Source of the DNA: Chrysochromulina parva
Lineage: Eukaryota; Haptophyta; Prymnesiales; Chrysochromulinaceae
Length of the DNA stretch: 23,028 nucleotides
Assembly: GCA_002887195.1 (NCBI GenBank)
Contig: PJAB01000616.1
Span: 1 to 23,028, forward strand
Direction: 5' to 3'
Shown: in pieces, positions 1-8,200 of the stretch
Position numbering within the stretch: the first letter of the stretch is position 1
Layout of the letters: each line of letters begins with the position of its first letter
Notes under the pieces: model-generated
Databases searched by the model: none
The model's input: only the letters and a program-made list of their open reading frames with translations
What the model was told of the DNA's origin: nothing
Program-made: the position numbers and the translations under genes

Positions 1-240
1 GTCGTTCAGCTTGCACACCATCTGAAGCGTCGAGGCCATGATCGTGGGCATGGGATAGATGCCATCCTCGGAGGTGGCGAGGTCCATCAGATCCTTCAAG
101 GTGCCCATGAGTCGGGCTGCGTCGCGCGACAACGTGGCCTCCTCTCCGTATCGCGCTCGCACGCGTATTTGCTCCTCGTGCTTGGCCTTCTTCGCCGTGG
201 GCGCCTCCTGCTCGTGCTCCTCGGCGGATGCTGCACGCAT
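1..240 (-). CDS. SKP1-like protein, N-terminal part (runs off left edge)
   Basis: An open minus-strand frame of 80 codons runs from an ATG at 238-240 to the window edge without a stop. After a charged, low-complexity leader (EEHEQEAPTAKKAKHEEQ), the segment beginning IRVRARYGEEATLSRDAARL lines up with the N-terminal BTB/POZ-like fold of SKP1. It shows a short beta pair, a helix containing TLKDLMDL (compare TIKxMLEDL in SKP1) and then the YPMPTIMASTLQMV stretch, which matches the conserved P-(L/M)-P-N-V...IL..V segment. SKP1 is the adaptor that joins cullin-1 to F-box proteins in SCF ubiquitin ligases. The C-terminal F-box-binding helices would lie outside the window. The start is uncertain: the bases just upstream on the coding strand read CTTTCCACAG, which resembles a splice acceptor, so an earlier exon may exist. 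The match is from visual alignment with remembered family features; Elongin C is a possible alternative. Confidence 0.55.
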   Translation of the reverse strand, partial: MRAASAEEHEQEAPTAKKAKHEEQIRVRARYGEEATLSRDAARLMGTLKDLMDLATSEDGIYPMPTIMASTLQMVCKLND

Positions 241-399
241 TCCTCTGTGGAAAGTTTTATCTTAGTCCCGTTACTGACCCATGTTTTGCGCCGAGAACAA
301 ATTTGGACGGCATTGTCAGCAGGATGTTAGTTTTGCCGCTTGCTGGTTTTGCCACTTGTCTTGACTTGTCTTGACTTGACTTGCCGCGATTGCGCGCAA
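241..399. promoter_or_regulatory. Putative shared promoter region between SKP1-like gene and APC4
   Basis: The two divergent start codons (240 on minus, 400 on plus) are separated by 159 bp, which must hold both 5' untranslated regions and promoters unless the left gene has a further 5' exon. It is more A/T-rich than the flanking coding DNA. At 355-384 it contains a run of CTTGACTTG/CTTGTCTTG units ending 15 bp before the APC4 ATG. No TATA box is convincing. The promoter role is inferred from position only. Confidence 0.45.
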
Positions 400-2946
400 A
401 TGGCGCAGTGCTTCGAGCTCCTCGCCACCAAAAGCCTCGGCGGCGACATCAGCTGCATGGAGTGGTGCCCGACCATGGACCTGCTCGCGCTCGTCACGGC
501 CGACTCGCAGCTCATGGTGCATCGGCGCCCTGTACGCCAGGGCGCCGAGTTCCACAAGCTCTTCACACACGCGGGCTTCGACCACCCAGTCACGTGCCTT
601 GTTTGGCGGCCCGACGGCCAGGTGCTCGCCGTCGGCCACGCCGACGGCAGCATCAGCCTCTTCGGTGTCGAGGAGGGCGAGCAGATTGGCTACGCGCATG
701 AGCACTCGGAGGCGCTGTGCCTATTTCGGTGGGTAGCGGCGAGCGCCGACGACGATGACGCGTCGGCACCCGACTACTCGTGCTCGCTGGTGGGCATCTT
801 CCCGCCGCTGCCGCAGCTGGCCAAGCAGGGCTCAGTGCAGCAGTACCTGTGCGAGGAGGGCACGCCGCCTCTCGACGCGACGCTCTACCGCCTGCTTTTC
901 GAGCCGCACGCGTCGCTCTTTTTCGACATCGCGGTGACCGCGGACACGGCGGCGCGCGTGCACCTGGCCGTGCATGGCCGTTTCTCTCTCGGCTGCGTGC
1001 CAATCGCCGAGCTTAGCTCCGGTGCCCTCAATTTCGGCGGGTCGACGCCCTCCTTGCTCGCAGTTCAGTTGGCGAGCTCGCTCCACGCACTGACCGTGGT
1101 GGCACGCACGAGCGCGCCGTCCCACGCGCTGCTGCCCGACGGCACGTGGCAGGAGCAGCCGGCGGGCACCCTGCTCCTTGCCTTTCGGACGGGCCAGCTC
1201 ACGCGTGCACGCCGCGAGATCCGCGCGCTGGCCCTCTCCTTCATGCAGTGCAAGGCGCTCGCCTCCCGCGCCAAGGAAGGGCTGCACGCGGCGCAGCGGC
1301 TGTGGCAAGAGGCCGTGAGCCCGCTGCACACGAAGATGGCGAGCCTCGCGGCGAAGCTGCAGGATACACGGGGCCTTAAGACTGTCTCGGAACAACTCGC
1401 TGTCCTCCTCGCCGCTGGTGTGCCCTCACCGCTGCTGCAGGCCTTTTTCTCCACCGAGCTGCGCGAAATTGAGTTGACGCGCGCACTCAAGTGCCTCGGC
1501 GTCGCGGCGAGCGCCCTCACGCAGCTGTGCCTCATGCATGTGCACCCCGCGCTCGAGATACTCATCCAGCGCCTCTCGCATCTCGAAGGGCTCTCTAAAT
1601 GGCCTTTCCACTTCGCAGCTCTTGGACTTCAGCCGCCGCGCGTCGCTGCGGCCCTCGAGGCGGCGGCGTCGCTGCGCGCGTCGGCCGAGCTGCTGCTCGT
1701 GGCGGTGCGCCGCACGACGCCCGAGCTGTGCGCCTTTCTCGGCTGGCTGGTGCGCATGGTGCGCAAGGTGCGTGATGAGCCGCCTCCTACCGCAGAGGAG
1801 ATGCCGCCGCCTAAGATAAAGGTCGTCGCCGCCTTCCTCCTTGCCTCGCGTTCGCGTGTGGGCGGCTTGCCGTACGACCAGGTCAACGACCTCTTCGCCG
1901 AGTACGACTCCGCGCAGGGGGCCGAGGGCGCCGCGCCGCCGCCACCCCTCTTAGCACCCGAGGACGACGACGCTCTCTCTCGCCTCGCGCCTCTGCCCGT
2001 GACATGTCGGCTGCCTGTCGCGATCGTTTCTCTTGAGAGCATGCTAGACGAGTGCTTCTCACCGGTAGCACATCACGTGAGCGCCGGCTTCCAACTGCAC
2101 TCGTGCACGCCCATCGACGCGGCGAGCGCCGCCGAGATCGAGGCGGCCGCTCGACCCGACAGCAGCCGGTCCGCGCCTCTCTTGATCGAAGTGCTCCAAC
2201 CAGAGCCGCCAGTCACCGTCGCCTCCAAGGTCGGCACGGGAGCGAGCGGGCGGGCGGCGGAGACGGCGTCCCGTCAGCTTCTGATGCTCGTGATGCCACG
2301 GCCCGGTGCGAGTACCTCCGTGCTGTCCGAGGCCGGCGTGCAGCTTGCCCTCTTCCGCGCGCGTTGGGCGCTCCAGGACGCTGATTCGCCCTCATGGGAG
2401 GCCGCTGCTTTCGGCGGTGCGGAGGCCACGCTCGTGCACGCCGCCTTCTATTGTAAGGACGACAACAAGCAGCTCGCGCTGCTTTTTCGTGCGGACAAGG
2501 CCGGCACCACCCTCGCGCTGCGCAGCCTTTCGGACGTAACCTTCGCGCCCCTGCTGCCCGGGGCCGAGCGCGCGGCATCACTATCCGAGCGTATCGCGAA
2601 TGCCGTGCTGCTCGGGATGCTGCCGCTGCAGCCTCTCTACCAGGATGGGGAGAGTGGCGTGCGCGCGCGCACCTTTAAGCGCACCGAGCCGAGCCAGCTC
2701 GCGCTCAGCCACAAACATGGGCGCAAGGGCGGCATGGCGGCGCTCTTGACGAAGGCGCGGCGCGTCATACTGCTCGACCTCGACGATGACCCCGACGAAG
2801 ACGAGGGCGGCGAGGAGGGCGAGGAGGGCGAGGAGGGCGAGGAGGGCGAGGAGGGTGAGGAGGGCGAGGAGGGAGCAGAGGGCGAGGACGCCGAGAATGG
2901 CGAGGACGATGGCGAGGACGAGATGGCGATGGAAGAGGGGGATTAG
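400..2946 (+). CDS. APC4: Anaphase-promoting complex subunit 4 (APC4)
   Basis: The 848-residue product is close to the usual size of APC4 (about 800 residues), a scaffold subunit of the APC/C ubiquitin ligase that drives the metaphase-anaphase transition and mitotic exit in the nucleus. Residues about 5-105 form the APC4 WD40 region (EWCPTMDLLALVTADSQLMV, then VTCLVWRPDGQVLAVGHADG). Residues about 265-465 form the long helical APC4 domain, including LWQEAVSPLHTKMASLAAKL, FFSTELREIELTRALK and FLGWLVRMVRKV. The C-terminal region is less conserved and ends in a very acidic tail (about residues 795-848). I chose the ATG at 400 because the frame upstream has no other ATG and consists of the CTTGACTTG repeat. 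No intron is needed. The C-terminal tail is longer and more acidic than I expect for the family. The call is strong from domain order and motifs. Confidence 0.9.
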   Translation: MAQCFELLATKSLGGDISCMEWCPTMDLLALVTADSQLMVHRRPVRQGAEFHKLFTHAGFDHPVTCLVWRPDGQVLAVGHADGSISLFGVEEGEQIGYAHEHSEALCLFRWVAASADDDDASAPDYSCSLVGIFPPLPQLAKQGSVQQYLCEEGTPPLDATLYRLLFEPHASLFFDIAVTADTAARVHLAVHGRFSLGCVPIAELSSGALNFGGSTPSLLAVQLASSLHALTVVARTSAPSHALLPDGTWQEQPAGTLLLAFRTGQLTRARREIRALALSFMQCKALASRAKEGLHAAQRLWQEAVSPLHTKMASLAAKLQDTRGLKTVSEQLAVLLAAGVPSPLLQAFFSTELREIELTRALKCLGVAASALTQLCLMHVHPALEILIQRLSHLEGLSKWPFHFAALGLQPPRVAAALEAAASLRASAELLLVAVRRTTPELCAFLGWLVRMVRKVRDEPPPTAEEMPPPKIKVVAAFLLASRSRVGGLPYDQVNDLFAEYDSAQGAEGAAPPPPLLAPEDDDALSRLAPLPVTCRLPVAIVSLESMLDECFSPVAHHVSAGFQLHSCTPIDAASAAEIEAAARPDSSRSAPLLIEVLQPEPPVTVASKVGTGASGRAAETASRQLLMLVMPRPGASTSVLSEAGVQLALFRARWALQDADSPSWEAAAFGGAEATLVHAAFYCKDDNKQLALLFRADKAGTTLALRSLSDVTFAPLLPGAERAASLSERIANAVLLGMLPLQPLYQDGESGVRARTFKRTEPSQLALSHKHGRKGGMAALLTKARRVILLDLDDDPDEDEGGEEGEEGEEGEEGEEGEEGEEGAEGEDAENGEDDGEDEMAMEEGD
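2812..2874 (+). repeat. Seven tandem 9-bp units (GAGGAGGGC) in APC4 tail
   Basis: Seven consecutive copies of GAGGAGGGC, with one or two single-base variants, encode Glu-Glu-Gly repeats in the acidic C-terminus of APC4. The unit is a multiple of three, so copy-number changes keep the frame. Confidence 0.95.
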
Positions 2947-3504
2947 CTGCGTGGCTGTGCAGTCGTGCGAACCGCGCGCATCTCCTCTACCTCTGACTCT
3001 CCTCTCGAGGCCGGAGTCGCGCATCGGGTGCCTCTCTACTCTCTCCGCTCTGCATCATCCGTCTGCAGACTGCAGCACCTCCGCACTCGACCGGCGTCGA
3101 CGGGATGTCGTCATGTCGATGGTGCGGCCCTCACGGTCCGTACCGACGCGGGTACGGCGTACGCGCGCCCGCACCAGCCGAACGTGAACACGTCTTTTCA
3201 CTTTTGAGTTTTGTCTTTAGACCATGACCAGCACCGGACTTGACACTTGCAGACTTGACGTCTCTCGGCCCTGGTTATGGCCCCTGGTGGTCGCGCTGCT
3301 TCGCTTCGGTCAGGGTCACGAGCGCGGTCTCGCGGCGGTTTCACGTCAGTAGCTGTCGCCCGCAGTCCCGCTCGTAGACGTAGTCCTACCGCCACTTTGA
3401 CCTTCCCTTCCCATTCCCCGAAAAGCACGTCCTGGTGTGCGCCACCCCTGCTCATCTCCGCTGGTAGGCGTACCCTCGCGCCCACAACCAGTCGAGCTGT
3501 CTGT
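2947..3504. other. Intergenic region between convergent 3' ends
   Basis: These 558 bp separate the stop codons of APC4 and the DGQHR gene. I see no convincing gene. A CTTGAC-rich patch lies at 3238-3259. Short open frames that cross this stretch lack family-like sequence. No canonical AATAAA signal stands out for either gene. Confidence 0.6.
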
Positions 3505-5181
3505 TCACAGCCAGTCGAGCCACGCGTAGTCGTCGAGGCCCAGGAAGAAGTTGTGCGCGATCGCCTTCTCGAGCGGTTTGCGAAGTCGCTCGGGCCACTG
3601 CATGGGCGGCCGAGCGGCCATACGCCCATTGACAGCCAGGACGCGCGCGTAGAGCGCTTCCGCGCTCGTCACGTCCGCGCTGGCAGCGTGGTGGAAGAGC
3701 TTGTCGCGCAGCGTGTCGCGATGGACGTGTGGCGGCCGGCAGCGCTCGCTCGGCTTGAACATATCGGGATAAACCTTGCGCAGCCGTTCGCAGGCCTCAT
3801 CGATGTGAGCCTTGCGCTCGGGCGCGATCGCGTCGGGCAGGTCAATCTCCTTGACCGACTCGGCCTTGTTGACCTCGAGGTACAGCTCCTTGATGTCGCG
3901 CTCCGTCCGCACCGGGTACACCTCGACGAGCAGGGGGAAATCGTCATGCAGACCCTCGCGGAGCTGCCGCTCGGAGCCCGACACGACCGCGGGAGTGCAC
4001 GCGAGAGCGGGAGCGGGGTCGACGGCGGCGGCAACGGCGGCAAGAGTGTGAACGGCCGGCCGCCGCGCTGCACGGCCTGAGCCACTGCCGCAGGCGACGA
4101 TGGCCTTCGTCCCTGTCGATGCTGCGGCCATCGGAGGGGCGTCCGCTGCAGCGTCCGCCCCAGGCTCCATGGAGCCGGAAGAGCTGTCATCGTCAATGGT
4201 GAAAAGGTCGGAGCGCAGCAGCCGCATGGCCGCCCGCGCCCGGTGCTGGCCGTCGAAGATGGCGCGAGGCTGTGGGCACGTGAGCGACGGCATCGCAAGC
4301 CCGCCCTCACCACCCGAGAACTCGAAGCACGAGATTGGACCCATGAGGCTGGGCACGCGCGCCTTGGCCCGCACGATCTCGTCAACGCGCCCCTCGTTGC
4401 ACTGGCGCTGCTTGGTCCAGATGGGCACCGTGTTTACCAGGTTGCGCGCGGAGGCCCGGTACACGCGCTTGTGACCAAAATCGGCCAGCAACTCGCCAAA
4501 GCACGGATGCGGGGCCGCTGTCGTCTGCGTGCCGGCGCTCGCCGATGCGCGCGGTGCCAGCGTCTGGCGCAGTATCGCGTTCTGCTTCCGCAACTCCTGA
4601 GCCCGCCGTTCACTCTCGCGGAGCTGCTCCTCAAGGAGCAGCAGACGCGTGGCCGACGGTAGCCTTGTCTTGATCGCCGCCGCCGCAGACGCCTCGTCGG
4701 CGCTGCTGCCGTCGTCACTCGCAGCAGTTGCCATGCCTGCGAAGATACCACCAATCGAGAAGCGCTCGTAGCTTCCGATGGCCGTACCGCCTTCAGAGTA
4801 ACGAGGTGGTGGCGGCGGCATCGCAAGCGAGATGCGAGGCTTTGCTTGCGCTTTGTCGGACGGGAGCAAGCTGAGCTCGTCGTCGTCGTCATCGATGGCC
4901 GACAGGTCATCTTCGCCGTCGATGCCTGAGTCGCTCGCGAGCCCACCAGTGGAGCCACCGGGCGTCGACGGCGCCTTTGGCTTGGCCCGAGGGACGGAGT
5001 TGCAACACATGACGCCCACGCCGCGGCTCAAGAGCTGCGGTGTGCGTGAGAGCGCGTTCGGGAGGCTTGACTTGGAGGGGGATGCATGCGCGATGTTCGC
5101 CGCCGAAGTCGAGGCACTCACGATGGAGGGCTCATGCACCAAGGCAAGCGGGCGGCGGGGCGAGCGCCTCGGCGTCGACAT
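3505..5181 (-). CDS. DGQHR-motif (ParB/DndB-like fold) protein
   Basis: The 558-residue protein has no transmembrane segments. Residues 1-170 are low-complexity and Ser/Pro/Asp-rich (possible phosphorylation region). About 175-205 is a short coiled coil (LLLLEEQLRESERRAQELRK). About 230-460 is the folded core. It holds IFDGQHRARAAMRLL, with DGQHR at residues 310-314, the signature of the DGQHR/DndB family related to the ParB nuclease fold. Further on comes FPLLVEVYPVRTERDIKELY followed by EVNKAESVKEIDLPD (about 420-455). This recalls the part of DGQHR proteins where a conserved N-(K/T) stretch follows the core. An insertion of about 80 residues rich in Asp, Ser and Ala lies between the two halves. 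The C-terminus is helical with many aromatic residues (DDYAWLDWL). In bacteria such proteins belong to phosphorothioate DNA modification and other defence loci; the function in a eukaryote is unknown to me. The ATG at 5179-5181 is the first ATG in frame. Confidence 0.6.
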   Translation of the reverse strand: MSTPRRSPRRPLALVHEPSIVSASTSAANIAHASPSKSSLPNALSRTPQLLSRGVGVMCCNSVPRAKPKAPSTPGGSTGGLASDSGIDGEDDLSAIDDDDDELSLLPSDKAQAKPRISLAMPPPPPRYSEGGTAIGSYERFSIGGIFAGMATAASDDGSSADEASAAAAIKTRLPSATRLLLLEEQLRESERRAQELRKQNAILRQTLAPRASASAGTQTTAAPHPCFGELLADFGHKRVYRASARNLVNTVPIWTKQRQCNEGRVDEIVRAKARVPSLMGPISCFEFSGGEGGLAMPSLTCPQPRAIFDGQHRARAAMRLLRSDLFTIDDDSSSGSMEPGADAAADAPPMAAASTGTKAIVACGSGSGRAARRPAVHTLAAVAAAVDPAPALACTPAVVSGSERQLREGLHDDFPLLVEVYPVRTERDIKELYLEVNKAESVKEIDLPDAIAPERKAHIDEACERLRKVYPDMFKPSERCRPPHVHRDTLRDKLFHHAASADVTSAEALYARVLAVNGRMAARPPMQWPERLRKPLEKAIAHNFFLGLDDYAWLDWL

Positions 5182-5205
5182 GTTTGAACGCGTTCCCGCC
5201 GCGCC
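5182..5205. promoter_or_regulatory. 24-bp gap between divergent start codons
   Basis: Only 24 bases lie between the first ATG of the DGQHR gene and the first in-frame ATG of the membrane protein gene. That is too short for two separate promoters and 5' leaders. Either at least one gene starts translation further inside (M11 at 5236 or M14 at 5245 of the membrane protein are candidates) or the transcripts overlap at their 5' ends. Confidence 0.5.
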
Positions 5206-8200
5206 ATGCACCTCCTTAGCCGGAGCCGATGCTCCATGCTCTCGATGGCCGCCTCCTCACAGGCGTGGGTCACCGCCTACGTGTTCACCGCCGGCATCGT
5301 GCTCGCCGGCGTCGTGCTCGACATGCGCTGGCTGTGCAATGCCTGCTTCCTTGGCACGCTCGCCACGGTCGTGATGCACGTGGTGCGGGCGACGCTGCGC
5401 CGGCAGCTGCCTCCGGTGCGTGTCATCCTCGGTTGCAACGTGGTCGTGCTCGCCGCCACATCGATCGTGCGGGATCACCTCACGCAGCAGGAGGCCGCCG
5501 CGATCGTGGCGGCGGTGCCACTGCTCTCATGGTTCTGTTACTTTGGCTGGCGGTTTGCGCTCGCACCGCCGAGGCCGGGCGAGGCACTGCGCCCGCCTAA
5601 GCAGCTGCGCGAGTGCCACTGGACGAGCAAGTTGATCGTCGCCATCGTGTTCACCGTCGAATTCGTGCAATTCAACGCGCTCTCATTCAATCCGGCGCTC
5701 GGCGCTTGGCAGGGCCTGCCTTCCATCTCATCGTACTACAAGTACTCCTTCTTCGTGATCAGCACGTCCGAGTACGGCTTCGAGCAGCAGCTCTGGGCGT
5801 ACTGCGCCCTCGCCATCGGCTGGGTATTCTTCGCCTGCGCGACCCTCTGGCTGATCAGCCACCAGCGCGCCGCGGCTCGCAAGGCGGCCTTCAGCGCGGC
5901 CGCCTGCGCACCGTTCGTTTCCTTGTCGTCGTCGCACGAGGGCGACGACAAGAAGGGGCACCTCCCTCACACGCACCACCTCGGCCCCTCAACCTCGTCG
6001 CTGATGGCGGCAGGCGGCCCGGAGGAGGGCGAGGCGGCCGAGGACGCGTCAGAGTATACGATGGCGTCGCCCGTGGTACTAGTGATGCAGACGATCGGGC
6101 GGACCGGCCTCAGCGCGCTGAGCGCGCACGGCCAGATCATGCACGCGTGCCGCAACCGCGGGGAGCAGCTCGTCTACTGTGCACGCAACCTGCGCCCGGC
6201 GTGCCTCGGTCGCATGGCGCTCGTGCCCATCGCCCCGGTACTTGTCTTCGGCGCGGGGCTCGCAGCCTTTTGGTCGCTGGTCGTGGTCATGCTCGTGGGG
6301 TTTGCCGTCGCCATCGGCCTGGGCGTGTGCGCTGCCTTCGCCGCGATCGCGCTGCTCCACTTCCCGATCCTGATGAACATGCTCTCAGTGCTCAACTGCC
6401 AGTACGATTCGCTTGGACGCTCGGGTCACATGGTGCGCATGCCCACGGTCGCCTGCTGGGAGGGCAAGCATTGGCACTTTGCGGGCGCGTCCGTGGTCAC
6501 TCTCGCTGTCCTCTACCCCGTGATGATCCACTTTGAGCGCAAGCGCCAGTCGGCCGGCGAGGTGTCGTACCACGTGCGCTTCACCGCGTGCATGCTCATT
6601 GGCAAGCTCGCCCTCTCTGCGTGCTCGGCGCTTCTCGTCTCGACGGTTCCCCCTTCTGTGTATCTTCTCATGTGCGCGATCATGCTCATCGCCTTCTTGC
6701 ACGTCAACAACCAGCGCGAGCATGACGAACAGCCTGCGTGCTGCAACGTGCGCTCGGTGCGCCTGCTGCGCTCGGCTCTGCTCACGTGCGCGCTCTGGTC
6801 GGCCATCGTTACGCTCGCATCGACGGTCGTCGTCGCCAACGACTGGCACATGGCTGCGGGACTGGGAATGCTATGGCTCCTTACCATCGGCTACTTTATC
6901 TTCATCACGATCTTCGACACGTGGGAGCCATACTACCACGCCGATGCGGCCACGCTCCCCGTCAAATTCGTACCAAGCCAAACCCACGCCAAGCCCGCGC
7001 CGCCGCCCGCGCCCGCGTCGGCGCCGCACCCCTCGTCGCGCTCTGCCCTCGAGGGCCATTCCATGCGTTCGCCAGTGGGTGACGCGCTCAGGCTCGTGAG
7101 GACCGGTGCCGGGCCGCCGCCGCCGCCGCCATTCGGCACGCCGCCCGCCGTGGCGGCGCCCATCGCGTGCCACTCCGCGGCTACCGTCGGCCTCTCAAGT
7201 CCCTTTTCCGACGCGCTGCCGCCGCCGCCCTCACACGCGCAGTCCGTCCTCGGGGGGGAGGCGGACAGCGGCTGTAGAGCAAACGGCGAGGGCGAGAACA
7301 CGCTCCGCACTGTGTGGCTCGCAGCCGCGCCGGCTGCGCGGCCGCTCGTCACCTTTTACGAATTCGACGACGGCTTCGACATGCGCCCGCTGCTTGGTGC
7401 CGAGAGCGGGTCGGCTGTCGCCGCAGCCGGAGCGTTGCTTCCGATCGTGCTCTCCGCCCAGCCGCCGCCGAGCTCCCGCTCCGGCCGCCTGGGCGGCGGC
7501 GTCGTTGGCCCTGGAGGTGTTCTCCTCTCGCCCGAAGGGCCAGCACCCGCTCTGTCGCTGCCCGAGACGGACTTTCGGCCGGGTGATGTGATCGTGGAGG
7601 TCACGTCGCCGGTGCGGCTGGTGCTCGATGGAGCACCACTGAGCTCGCGCGGCATCACGGCGGTCCAACTGGCGCGTCTCATGCGCGAGCATCCGGCGCC
7701 GCTGTGCCTGCGCGTGCGCCGCGTGGCGCTGCGCGCGATCGGATCGAAACGCTCTCACATGAGCAGCCTCGCATGCGCAGATGTGCGTTCCGTGACCCAA
7801 TTCATGATGCTCTTCCCGCAAGACGCCGATCTGCAGCGCGCGGGCTGCGAACGCCTCTGCCGCGCCGTCGTGGACGCCTCGCAGCAAAACACACTGCCTC
7901 AGCTGCTCAACCGCGTGCGGGATGCTTCCGTGGTGCCCGTGGTGATCAATGCGATGGAGGTGCATGCGAAGTGGGCCTTCGTTCTCCGAACTGCGGCGCG
8001 GCTCCTCGTCTGCCTCGCCAACGCCGAGGGCCGTCTGCGCGCGGACCTGGTCGCGGCCGGCGTGCTGCCGGCACTGTGCGCCGGGCTGCGCCAGCACGAG
8101 ACGGTGGCCTCCGAGGGGGCCACCATGTGCATCCACGCGCTGTGCGACCTCGCCGCGGAGATCTGCTCGGCGCGCGGCGCTCCCGTGGGCTCCAGGCGCG

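Noticed and set aside
340..399. Upstream extension of APC4 with a non-ATG start
   Set aside because: The extra residues are just the translated CTTGACTTG repeat, and an ATG at 400 fits the APC4 N-terminus.
3277..4080. Plus-strand open frame of 267 codons
   Set aside because: It overlaps the 3' part of the DGQHR gene on the opposite strand and reads as its complement (Arg/Ala/Leu-rich) with no family signature.
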